Origin: Candidatus Aalborgiella aggregata
Lineage (GTDB): Bacteria > Pseudomonadota > Gammaproteobacteria > Burkholderiales > Burkholderiaceae_C
DNA: 64,000 nt
Direction: 5' to 3'
Assembly: GCA_016705065.1 (NCBI GenBank)
Contig: JADIYY010000001.1
Coordinates: 558,001-622,000, forward strand
Below, piece by piece: positions 34,652-41,420 of this stretch; position 1 is the first letter of the stretch, and each line of letters starts with the position of its first letter. Both the position numbers and the translations under genes were made by a program. The notes beneath the pieces were generated by a model. It was given only the letters and a program-made list of their open reading frames with translations, was not told where the DNA came from and searched no databases.

Positions 34652-35422
34652 ATGACCAATTCGAATGATGCTGAAAAAATGACCCAACTCTCTTCTCATA
34701 TTTGGGCGCTTATCCCCTGTGGTGGCACAGGCACACGGGCACAAAGTGAGGTACACCAACAAATGCCCAAGCAATACCGTGTGCTGGCAGGGCAGCCCAT
34801 GATTTTGCACACCTTGGCCGCATTTGCAGCGGTGCGCCAGTTGCAGGGCGTGATGGTGGTGGTGGCGCAGGATGATGGCATTGTGGATGAATTGTTAGAG
34901 ACCAGTAAACAAACATTTGCTACAGTAATGATAGCAAATAAGGCAGGAAATACGCGGGCTGATACCGTATTTAATGGTTTAAAAGCGTTGCGTACACAAG
35001 GTGCGCAGTTAAATGACTGGGTGCTGGTGCATGATGCCGCACGCTGCTTAATTACGCCAGAACAAATCAAAACTTTGATTGCAGCTTGCCAAGAAGATGA
35101 AGTGGGTGGTTTGCTGGCTTTGCCACTGCCTGATACTTTGAAACATGAAGAATCAGGACGCGTTGCACAAACGCTGGACCGCAGCGACAAATGGTTGGCT
35201 CAAACACCGCAAATGTTTCGTTTGGGTGCGTTGATTGACGCTTTAGAAGCCGCAAAGCTTGCAGGGGAGCTCATCACGGACGAATCAAGCGCCATGGAAC
35301 GCGAAGGGTATTCGCCCAAGCTGGTGCATGGCAGTACGCAAAACTTTAAGATTACCTATCCCGAAGACTTTGCTTTGGCTGAAGCGGTCTTTATGTCGCG
35401 GCAATTGTCTCTCGCAAAATAA
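34652..35422 (+). CDS. ispD: 2-C-methyl-D-erythritol 4-phosphate cytidylyltransferase IspD
   Basis: A MEP-pathway enzyme forming CDP-methylerythritol. ALIPCGGTGTR is the CTP-binding Gly-rich loop (a variant of AAGxGxR), followed by MPKQYRVLAGQPMILHTL, NTRADTVFNGLKAL, WVLVHDAARCLI and the C-terminal HGSTQNFKITYPEDFALAE. Length is 256 residues including a short N-terminal extension. Residues about 88-107 coincide with a stretch similar to the dispersed repeat. ispF, the usual next gene, is not here; a VOC gene follows instead. Confidence 0.95.
   Translation: MTNSNDAEKMTQLSSHIWALIPCGGTGTRAQSEVHQQMPKQYRVLAGQPMILHTLAAFAAVRQLQGVMVVVAQDDGIVDELLETSKQTFATVMIANKAGNTRADTVFNGLKALRTQGAQLNDWVLVHDAARCLITPEQIKTLIAACQEDEVGGLLALPLPDTLKHEESGRVAQTLDRSDKWLAQTPQMFRLGALIDALEAAKLAGELITDESSAMEREGYSPKLVHGSTQNFKITYPEDFALAEAVFMSRQLSLAK
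34915..34973 (+). repeat. Repeat-like stretch inside ispD
   Basis: TTTGCTACAGTAATGATAGC, then AAATAAGGCAGGAAATACGC and GGGCT resembles the repeat core (about 37 of 57 positions against the copy at 40018, with ATAGCA, AAGGCA and AATACG in register). It is read in the same frame as the copies in sucB and at 52572, with AAG in place of the consensus TAG. Part of the encoded peptide (TRADTVFNGL) is a conserved IspD motif, so chance similarity remains possible. Confidence 0.45.
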
Positions 35423-35436
35423 TGAAGGAGGTTCAC

Positions 35437-35841
35437 ATGGCAAAAGCAGTCTTTATCAACCTACCCATCAGCAACCTCAAAGCGTCCATGGCGTTTTACG
35501 CTGCTTTGGGCTTTACAAACAAGCCACAGTTCACGGACGACAACGCGGCTTGCATGGTGTGGAGCGACGCGATTTACGTCATGCTGCATTCAACTGGCTC
35601 ATGGCGCAGATTTACCCAACGCCCGATACCACCTTCCACGTCAAGCGAAGTGATGCTGGCATTGTCGCTCGACAGCATCAAAGAAGTCGATGCCATGAAC
35701 GAGTTGGCGGCAGCCAACGGCGGCACAGCGGATATCAACCCCAAACAAGACCTGGGCTTCATGTACAGCCGCGCCTTGACCGACCCTGACGGCCATATTT
35801 GGGAACCGTTTTGGATGGATCCAGCGGCTGTGTCGGGTTAA
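35437..35841 (+). CDS. VOC-family protein (extradiol-dioxygenase-like)
   Basis: A 134-residue two-module VOC protein. The start at 35437 is set by an AAGGAGG ribosome-binding site; the frame opens five codons earlier. VFINLPISNLKASMAFYAAL and DPDGHIWEPFWMD match the predicted-lactoylglutathione-lyase type common in proteobacteria, with the C-terminal Glu of the metal site in HIWEPFWMD. The loop SWRRFTQRPIPPSTSSEVML is the usual substrate-lid region. It is co-directional with ispD and converges on the TetR-led operon with a four-base overlap. Confidence 0.85.
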   Translation: MAKAVFINLPISNLKASMAFYAALGFTNKPQFTDDNAACMVWSDAIYVMLHSTGSWRRFTQRPIPPSTSSEVMLALSLDSIKEVDAMNELAAANGGTADINPKQDLGFMYSRALTDPDGHIWEPFWMDPAAVSG

Positions 35842-36323
35842 TTTTTTATCTTGATTGCTGATTCAATCGCAGCCACATCGATTTTGACCATGTCCATCAT
35901 CACGCCAAAGGCGCGTTGGGCGACGGCTGGGTCTGGATGCTGAATGGCTTCAATCAATACGCGTGGCGTTATTTGCCATGACAATCCCCAACGGTCTTTG
36001 CACCATCCACATGCGCTTTCTGAGCCGCCATTACTTACAATCGCGTCCCACAGACGATCGGTTTCGGCTTGGTCTTCGGTTGAGATTTGAAAAGAAAAAG
36101 CGTCAGAATGCGGCAAACCTGGTCCTCCATTGAGACCCAAACAAGGTATGCCACACACGACGAACTCGACGGTTAATACCGCACCTTGCTTGCCAGAAGG
36201 GTAGTCACCAGGAGCCAGCGTCACCTTGCCCACCGAGCTGTTAGGAAACGTTTTGGCGTAAAAATGCGCCGCCTCTTCGGCATCGCCGTTGTACCAAAGG
36301 CAAATGGTGTTTTTAGCAATCAT
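35838..36323 (-). CDS. PhnB-like VOC protein (3-demethylubiquinone-9 methyltransferase-like fold)
   Basis: A 161-residue protein beginning NTICLWYNGDAEEAAHFYAK, then VLTVEFVVCGIPCLGLNGGP and WGLSWQITPRVL. These features define the PhnB/glyoxalase_6-like family once mis-annotated as a ubiquinone methyltransferase; there is no SAM-binding motif. The function of the family is unknown. It is the last gene of a minus-strand operon (TetR, SRPBCC, DUF1428, VOC, this gene) and its start overlaps the preceding VOC stop by four bases. Confidence 0.85.
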   Translation of the reverse strand: MIAKNTICLWYNGDAEEAAHFYAKTFPNSSVGKVTLAPGDYPSGKQGAVLTVEFVVCGIPCLGLNGGPGLPHSDAFSFQISTEDQAETDRLWDAIVSNGGSESACGWCKDRWGLSWQITPRVLIEAIQHPDPAVAQRAFGVMMDMVKIDVAAIESAIKIKN

Positions 36324-36715
36324 ACGGAATGCCTCATTGGTTGTAGCATGCTCACCCGATTACCTTCGCTGTCCATGAAAGACACATAATGCCCAATGCC
36401 GGGTATTTCATAGGGCTCGCCTAGAACTTCACCTCCCGCTTGTGCGACTTTTTTGATGGCTGTTTCTATGTCTTCAACCCCAATTACCACAGAAGGGTAT
36501 TGCGCTGGCCAATCGGGTTTTTTAGGATAAAAGCCACCGTTGATAGCTCCTGCAGAAGCGCCTTTTCGTGCATCGGCGATGGCTGTTGTTGCCAATACAT
36601 AATTGCCCATGTCTTCGCCCAGCATTTCTATTTTCCATGAAAATGCGGACTCATAAAACGTGGCAATGCGCTGACGATCCAAATAGGGGATTTCAAAATG
36701 GACGACTGGATTCAT
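36320..36715 (-). CDS. VOC-family protein
   Basis: A 131-residue VOC protein with FEIPYLDRQRIATFYESAFS at the start, PSVVIGVEDIETAIKKVAQAGG in the second module and YEIPGIGHYVSFMDSEGNRV at the end. The pattern is that of the CFP-30/lactoylglutathione-lyase-like group, often encoded near regulators of stress or drug response. It overlaps the downstream PhnB-like gene and follows the DUF1428 gene by 20 bases, so the operon is compact. The substrate is unknown. Confidence 0.86.
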   Translation of the reverse strand: MNPVVHFEIPYLDRQRIATFYESAFSWKIEMLGEDMGNYVLATTAIADARKGASAGAINGGFYPKKPDWPAQYPSVVIGVEDIETAIKKVAQAGGEVLGEPYEIPGIGHYVSFMDSEGNRVSMLQPMRHSV

Positions 36716-36735
36716 GTCTGTTCTCCCTTGGGTTT

Positions 36736-37089
36736 TTATACCTGCACAATCGTCCTAAACCCACCAAAAATCATCCGCTTGCCATCGAATAACTTGGCAG
36801 TGGGGTTGTCCTTCATGATGGGTTCATCCATGATGAGTTTCCAAGCTTCATCACGCAGAGCTTTGGAAGGCCAAGTAATCCATGAGAAAACCACAGATTC
36901 ACTTTCTTCGCGTTTGACCGCCATGGTGAACGAGGTTAATTTTCCTTCTGGCACATCATCCCCCCAGTTTTCAACAACACTCAAAGCGCCATGTTTTTTA
37001 AAAACAATCGCCATGTCCGCAGCCATCAAGCGGTAGGCTTCTTGGTTTGCTGAGGGCACTGCTATCACATATCCGTCAACGTAGTTCAT
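36736..37089 (-). CDS. DUF1428 family protein
   Basis: A 117-residue protein of the DUF1428 family, an alpha-beta ferredoxin-like (dimeric alpha-beta barrel) fold. The start NYVDGYVIAVPSANQEAYRL and the segments SVVENWGDDVPEGKLTSF and ESVVFSWITWPSKALRDEAW are diagnostic. No catalytic role is established; the fold resembles small monooxygenase or heme-oxygenase-like proteins. It sits between the SRPBCC and VOC genes with gaps of 27 and 20 bases and probably shares their TetR-controlled promoter. Confidence 0.87.
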   Translation of the reverse strand: MNYVDGYVIAVPSANQEAYRLMAADMAIVFKKHGALSVVENWGDDVPEGKLTSFTMAVKREESESVVFSWITWPSKALRDEAWKLIMDEPIMKDNPTAKLFDGKRMIFGGFRTIVQV

Positions 37090-37116
37090 GGTTTTCTCCT
37101 TGGTGTAAATTTAATA

Positions 37117-37524
37117 TTAAAGTTTTGCTTCAACATGTTTGGCAAAGTTGTTCAAAATCGATTGCCAACCCTGACGTTGCATTTCGATTGGGTGTTCGGT
37201 TTCAGCATCGAATGTTTCTCGCACCAGCACACCGTTTTCACCGTTCAAAAATTCAACCTTGGCGGCACGATCGCCAAAAGTAAACTCTAGCAATTCATTT
37301 GTCACAACCTTGGTGTAGATCCCTGCAAAATCGAAACCAAAACTGCCGTCTTTGGCTTCCATGCGCGAACTGAAAGCCCCACCTTCACGCAAATCCACAG
37401 AAGATTGCGTGGTATGCCAGTCGTCAGAAGCGGCATTCCATTGCTTGATGTCTTCGGGTGATGTCCAAGCAGACCAGACCTTATTGATCGGCGCTTTGAC
37501 AGTGGTTTCTATAGTTACTTTCAT
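37117..37524 (-). CDS. SRPBCC-family (AHSA1-like) protein
   Basis: A 135-residue START-like helix-grip protein. It begins VTIETTVKAPINKVWSAWTS and has EDIKQWNAASDDWHTTQSSV and the C-terminal GWQSILNNFAKHVEAKL, all typical of the activator-of-Hsp90-ATPase-like SRPBCC proteins that bind hydrophobic ligands. It is the first structural gene after tetR (54-base gap), with a GGAGAAAC ribosome-binding site. Proteins of this class often occur with DUF1428 and PhnB-like proteins under one-component or ECF-sigma control. Confidence 0.88.
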   Translation of the reverse strand: MKVTIETTVKAPINKVWSAWTSPEDIKQWNAASDDWHTTQSSVDLREGGAFSSRMEAKDGSFGFDFAGIYTKVVTNELLEFTFGDRAAKVEFLNGENGVLVRETFDAETEHPIEMQRQGWQSILNNFAKHVEAKL

Positions 37525-37578
37525 GCATGTTTCTCCTTCTTAGTTGGTGTGTTGAAAATCTAGGGATGACTTGTTTTT

Positions 37579-38223
37579 TTAATCAATTGGCTTGTTCGGT
37601 GAACGTTGCTCAAACAGCATTTCGATATACCGATGCAAATGGTCTACGCTGTCTGCTGCTATTGCGGCTGTTCCTTGGGCTTTGGCCAGAATGAATGCAC
37701 CTTGTAAGACGGCTTGGGTATGCAGCGCTAGGCTTTCAGCCGTCCAATCCGCCTTGATGTTGTGAACCTTCATCGCTTCTTCAATGTCAATCGCTAGCTT
37801 GGCCGCATGGCCACTGATGCTGCGCTCGCAGGCATCGCGGATGGCGGGGGCGGTATCAAAAGTTTCTTGCACCATGGTGCCAACCAAGCATGTGAATTCA
37901 GGCAGTGTGCCTTGCAAAATAGATTTGCGAAAGTCGATATAGCCCAACACACGGTCTAGCGGATCGTTGTGCACATGGTAGGGCGCGCCTTCAAAAAATG
38001 CGCCGGTCATCTCACCCCAATAATCGGCTGCACGGATGGCCAGGTCTTCTTTTCCCTTGAAATGGTGAAAAAAGCTGCCTTTGGTCACTCCAGCAGCATG
38101 GCATATATCGTCAACCGTTGTTCCCGCGTATCCACGTGTGCGTATGACGCGAAGCGCAGCGTCCAGCAGTTTAGTCTTGGATTGATGGGTCACCCCATGT
38201 GGATTGGTTGACATTTGACTCAT
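37579..38223 (-). CDS. TetR-family transcriptional regulator
   Basis: A repressor of about 214 residues. The helix-turn-helix (GYAGTTVDDICHAAGVTKGS, then FFHHFKGKEDLAI) is at residues about 32-72, and the C-terminal domain resembles TetR_C_6/YcdC-like ligand-binding regions (ILQGTLPEFTCLVGTMVQET). The open frame extends 16 codons upstream to 38271, but those codons overlap a promoter and operator, so ATG 38223 (or 38214) is the start. It leads an operon with SRPBCC, DUF1428, VOC and PhnB-like genes and probably represses itself and them until an unknown ligand, perhaps an electrophile or drug, binds. Confidence 0.9.
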   Translation of the reverse strand: MSQMSTNPHGVTHQSKTKLLDAALRVIRTRGYAGTTVDDICHAAGVTKGSFFHHFKGKEDLAIRAADYWGEMTGAFFEGAPYHVHNDPLDRVLGYIDFRKSILQGTLPEFTCLVGTMVQETFDTAPAIRDACERSISGHAAKLAIDIEEAMKVHNIKADWTAESLALHTQAVLQGAFILAKAQGTAAIAADSVDHLHRYIEMLFEQRSPNKPID

Positions 38224-38242
38224 TGATATTTGAAGAATTGTA

Positions 38243-38271
38243 AGCATACCGACTAGTTGGTATTCTGTCAA
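38243..38271 (-). promoter_or_regulatory. Promoter with TetR operator in the spacer
   Basis: On the minus strand TTGACA (38266-38271), a 17-base spacer and TATGCT (38243-38248) form a strong sigma-70 promoter. The spacer and -10 carry the near-palindrome TACCAACTAGTCGGTA (38247-38262), one mismatched pair, of the type bound by TetR-family repressors. Transcription would start near 38236, which rules out translation starts at 38247 and 38271. Confidence 0.8.
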
Positions 38272-38291
38272 GAAAATAAATTAACGGCTAT

Positions 38292-38320
38292 ATTGCTATA
38301 TGTAAATAGCTCATTAACCA
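38292..38320 (+). repeat. Decayed dispersed-repeat remnant
   Basis: ATTGCTATATGTAAATAGCT then CATTAACC preserves the stem-loop half; the AATACGCC block is missing. Weak similarity to the reverse repeat (GCGTATAGCGTTATTTGCC) appears at 38383-38401. This is the only recognisable content of the 168-base gap between the tetR promoter and the crotonase gene, apart from poly-A stretches before its ATG. Confidence 0.4.
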
Positions 38321-38439
38321 AATCTCTGAGTTAACTTTCAGGTTAGCATCACTCTGTCAAGCTGCGTATTGGGTTCAAATTAAGCGTATAGCGTTATTTG
38401 CCATTTTGTGTCTATTAAAAACAAAAAAACAAAAAAATC

Positions 38440-39165
38440 ATGAGTAATCTCGTCCACTACAGTCTAGCCAACGGCGTTGCCACCTTGGTGCTTGACGATG
38501 GCAAGCGCAATGCGCTATCGCCGCAAATGCTGGGGCAAATCAATGCGGCTTTTGACCGCGCCGAAGCCGACCGCGCCATCATCATCCTAACGGGCAGAGA
38601 GCAGGTGTTTTCAGCAGGCTTTGATCTCAAGGTGATGAAAAGCGGGCCGTTGAATGCTCTGCGCATGCTACGGGCTGGTTACCTGCTGACAGCTCGGGTA
38701 TTGGCCTATCCATACCCTGTCATTGTTGCCTGCAATGGCCATTCATTGGCAATGGGCGTATTTTTGATGTTGTCCGCCGACTATGTTGTTGGTACACGTG
38801 GAGATTTCAAAATTTCTGCCAATGAAGTTGCGATTGGCATGACCATACCGCGCGTGGCTGCGGCGGTGTTGCGCAATCGTTTGACCCCAGCTAATTTTCA
38901 AGCGGCTGTGGCGCTGGCAAAATATTTCTCGGTTGAAGATGCACTACATGCGGGCTTCTTTAACGAGCTGGCCGATGCACAGTCGCTCATGCCACGTGCC
39001 TATGAATTGGCCGCAGAGTTTGCCAAACTGGATATGCCGTCACACACGAAATCCAAGCGCCGCATTCGCAGCAAATTGATTCGCAGCATCCGCCGAAGTG
39101 TGCCTTTGGATTTGTTGGATGCGCTCATGGTGGGTGTGAAAGCATCCATGCGCAGCAAGCGCTGA
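38440..39165 (+). CDS. Enoyl-CoA hydratase/isomerase (crotonase) family protein
   Basis: A 241-residue crotonase-fold protein. The acyl-CoA/oxyanion-hole segment EQVFSAGFDLKVM (about residues 55-67) and IVACNGHSLAMGVFLMLSADYV (about 95-115) are present. The Glu usually found after the GHAxGGG motif is replaced by a hydrophobic residue (GVFLML), while the downstream NEVAIGMTIPRVAAAVL keeps a Glu. It may therefore act as an isomerase or hydrolase rather than a hydratase. The C-terminus is basic (SKRRIRSKLIRSIRRS). A repeat copy begins directly after the stop. Confidence 0.85.
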   Translation: MSNLVHYSLANGVATLVLDDGKRNALSPQMLGQINAAFDRAEADRAIIILTGREQVFSAGFDLKVMKSGPLNALRMLRAGYLLTARVLAYPYPVIVACNGHSLAMGVFLMLSADYVVGTRGDFKISANEVAIGMTIPRVAAAVLRNRLTPANFQAAVALAKYFSVEDALHAGFFNELADAQSLMPRAYELAAEFAKLDMPSHTKSKRRIRSKLIRSIRRSVPLDLLDALMVGVKASMRSKR

Positions 39166-39234
39166 ATGCTATATATTTAATAGCATACTAGGCAATCAAT
39201 ACGCCAGCTACAGCCTGATTTGGCATATAAAAAT
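39166..39234 (+). repeat. Dispersed repeat copy after the crotonase gene
   Basis: ATGCTATATATTTAATAGCA, then TACTAGGCAATCAATACGCC, AGCTACAGCC and the tail TGATTTGGCATATAAAAAT. Its right 44 bases differ from the copy at 40018-40087 at a single position, and both have the same orientation. Confidence 0.85.
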
Positions 39235-39238
39235 CAAA

Positions 39239-40003
39239 TCATTCAACCGATTCGCCCAAATCCCATGACTTTGGTAAATCCCCCGAAGGTGGGATAACGA
39301 AATTGCCTGCAGGCGAGATTCGCAAGACTTGCTCTACCAGTTTGGCGATTTGTGTGATGCGCAAAGGCGCTTGATTGGCGGGGAGCATGTAATTGCCGAT
39401 GCCCAGCATCCAATTGGCAATCCTCTCCCCAAAATTTCCCGTTTTGACGGCAACATCTGTTTGTGCCATGCGCATGAAAATGACGCGCTCAAAGCCCAGT
39501 GTGGTGACCAATTGCTCATCCAAATTAGCCAAACCATGTTGCAAAGCGGCTGGCAGCAAACCGGGTTGGTGCGGCAATACCACGACCAAGTGGCGTATGC
39601 CACTGGCTCGCATCCACTTAGCTAAATCGGGAAGTTCACTTGGGTGAGGTGTCCAAATGGTGCGTTCACGTGCATAAAACATGCGCGGCGGCTCGAACAT
39701 GACGACAGCTGTTTGAATCTGGTTGCCAGCTTCATCAAATTTCAAAGGCTGCCAGCCAGTCACAGTGGATGAGACTGGCAAAACATGTACGCCGTCCATG
39801 GCAGCATGAAACTGTTTTGTCGCCATTAACGAGACGTGACTGTAGCGCCCCATGCTTACTGCGGCCACCAATTGGCGTACCACCTCGCCACCCAGTTTGC
39901 CGCCCCCGCCCGCGACCAACACAGCGCTAAGTTGGCGTTTGCCCTTAGGTAGGAGATGCTGACTGGCTGCTATGGCTGTCGTTAAACTGTTTAATTGATG
40001 CAA
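39239..40003 (-). CDS. Rossmann-like NAD(P)-binding protein, function unknown
   Basis: A 254-residue protein I cannot assign to a characterised family. QLSAVLVAGGGGKLGGEVVRQLVA at residues about 24-47 resembles the glycine-rich loop of extended short-chain dehydrogenase or NmrA-like proteins (GATGxxG), and MRASGIRHLVVVLPH resembles their second Rossmann half. No YxxxK catalytic pair is obvious. The gene stands alone between two nearly identical direct copies of the dispersed repeat, which together define a cassette-like segment. Relatives annotated NAD(P)-binding or DUF would be expected in Burkholderiales. Confidence 0.65.
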   Translation of the reverse strand: MHQLNSLTTAIAASQHLLPKGKRQLSAVLVAGGGGKLGGEVVRQLVAAVSMGRYSHVSLMATKQFHAAMDGVHVLPVSSTVTGWQPLKFDEAGNQIQTAVVMFEPPRMFYARERTIWTPHPSELPDLAKWMRASGIRHLVVVLPHQPGLLPAALQHGLANLDEQLVTTLGFERVIFMRMAQTDVAVKTGNFGERIANWMLGIGNYMLPANQAPLRITQIAKLVEQVLRISPAGNFVIPPSGDLPKSWDLGESVE

Positions 40004-40017
40004 AATTATAAATAAAA

Positions 40018-40087
40018 TTGCTATAAATAAAATAGCACATTAGGCAATCAATACGCCAGCTACAGCCAGATTTGGCATATAAAAATG
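40018..40087 (+). repeat. Dispersed repeat copy upstream of the Rossmann-like gene
   Basis: TTGCTATAAATAAAATAGCA, then CATTAGGCAATCAATACGCC, AGCTACAGCC and the tail AGATTTGGCATATAAAAATG. A direct repeat of 39166-39234. Confidence 0.87.
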
Positions 40088-40101
40088 CCAAATCAATGGT
40101 T

Positions 40102-41307
40102 TTACATCACTTTAGCGATGCTGGCGCAGACGTAGTCGATGTTTTTGCTGTTGAGGGCTGCGACACACATGCGGCCAGTGTCTGTACCGTAAACGCCGAA
40201 CTCATTGCGCAGGCGCACCATTTGGTCTTTGGACAAGCCGCTGTAGCTGAACATGCCGATTTGGGTGGTGATGAAGCTCATGTCTTGCTTCACGCCAGCG
40301 GCTTTGAGTTTTTCAACAAACGCGCTGCGCATGGCTTTGATGCGCACGCGCATTTCGGCCAGTTCATCTTCCCATTGTTTGCGTAATTCAGGGTTGCCCA
40401 ATACAGCCGCCACCACGCTGCCACCGTGTGTAGGTGGGTTGCTGTAGTTGGTGCGGATGGCGATTTTGAGCTGGCTCAACACGCGGTCGGCTTCGGCTTT
40501 GTCGGTGCACAAAACGCTCAATGCGCCCACGCGCTCGCCGTACAGGCTGAAGCTTTTGCTGAAAGATGTCGATACGAAAAATGTCAAACCCGCATCCACA
40601 AATTTTTGAATCACTGCGCCGTCTTCTTTCAAACCGTAACCAAAACCTTGGTAAGCCATGTCGAGGAAAGGCACTAGATCATTGTTTTTGCAGATGGCAA
40701 CCACTTGGTCCCATTGAGCGGCTGTGATGTCGTAACCCGTTGGGTTGTGACAGCAGGCGTGCAAGAGGGCGATGGTACCTGCTGGTGCGGCTTTCAAATC
40801 GGCCAACATGCCGTCTACGTTCAAACCGCGTGTGGCTGCATCGTAATAACGGTATGTTTCAACTTTAAAGCCAGCATTGGTAAACAGCGCTTGGTGGTTT
40901 TCCCAGCTTGGGTCGCTGATCAGCACTTTGGCATTGGGGTTCAATTTCTTCAAAAAATCTGCGCCAATTTTCAAACCACCGGTTCCACCAATGGCTTGCA
41001 CGGTGGCGACACGGCCTGATTTGACGGGTTCACTGTCAGCGCCAAACACCAAGGCTTTGACGCCTGCATCGTAGGCAACAATGCCGTCAATCGGCAAATA
41101 GCCACGTGGTTTGGGGGCGGCAGCCATGGTGGCTTCTGCAGATTGCACGCATTTCAGCAAAGGCAACTTGCCTGTGTCATCAAAATAAACACCCACACCC
41201 AAGTTGACTTTGTTGGGGTTGGTGTCGGCGTTGAATTGTTCGTTCAAACCCAAAATTGGGTCGCGTGGGGCCATTTCGACAGTGCTGAACATGGATGCTG
41301 AAGACAT
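40102..41307 (-). CDS. tyrB: Aromatic/aspartate aminotransferase (class I)
   Basis: A 401-residue PLP aminotransferase of the AspC/TyrB type. The start MAPRDPILGLNEQFNADTNP and KVNLGVGVYFDDTGKLPLL are diagnostic of this subgroup; LHACCHNPTGYDITAAQW holds the PLP-ring Asn and STSFSKSFSLYGERVGALSV the Schiff-base Lys. Two conserved arginines for dicarboxylates are expected (IRTNYSNPPTHGG region). TyrB and AspC are hard to tell apart by sequence, and Burkholderiales members usually accept aromatic amino acids. AGGA lies seven bases before the ATG. Monocistronic, bounded downstream by a repeat copy. Confidence 0.88.
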   Translation of the reverse strand: MSSASMFSTVEMAPRDPILGLNEQFNADTNPNKVNLGVGVYFDDTGKLPLLKCVQSAEATMAAAPKPRGYLPIDGIVAYDAGVKALVFGADSEPVKSGRVATVQAIGGTGGLKIGADFLKKLNPNAKVLISDPSWENHQALFTNAGFKVETYRYYDAATRGLNVDGMLADLKAAPAGTIALLHACCHNPTGYDITAAQWDQVVAICKNNDLVPFLDMAYQGFGYGLKEDGAVIQKFVDAGLTFFVSTSFSKSFSLYGERVGALSVLCTDKAEADRVLSQLKIAIRTNYSNPPTHGGSVVAAVLGNPELRKQWEDELAEMRVRIKAMRSAFVEKLKAAGVKQDMSFITTQIGMFSYSGLSKDQMVRLRNEFGVYGTDTGRMCVAALNSKNIDYVCASIAKVM

Positions 41308-41420
41308 GAAAAATCCTAAAATGAAACAGTAAAAAGTAGATGTGAGGTGTCTATTTTATCTAGCAAATGACAGGGCTAAAGCAATTGCCTATAGCCCAAT
41401 CGGATTGTTTGCACAAAAAA

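Noticed and set aside
38224..38271. Upstream extension of the TetR reading frame
   Set aside because: The codons overlap the -35 box, operator and -10 box, so they cannot be in the transcript.
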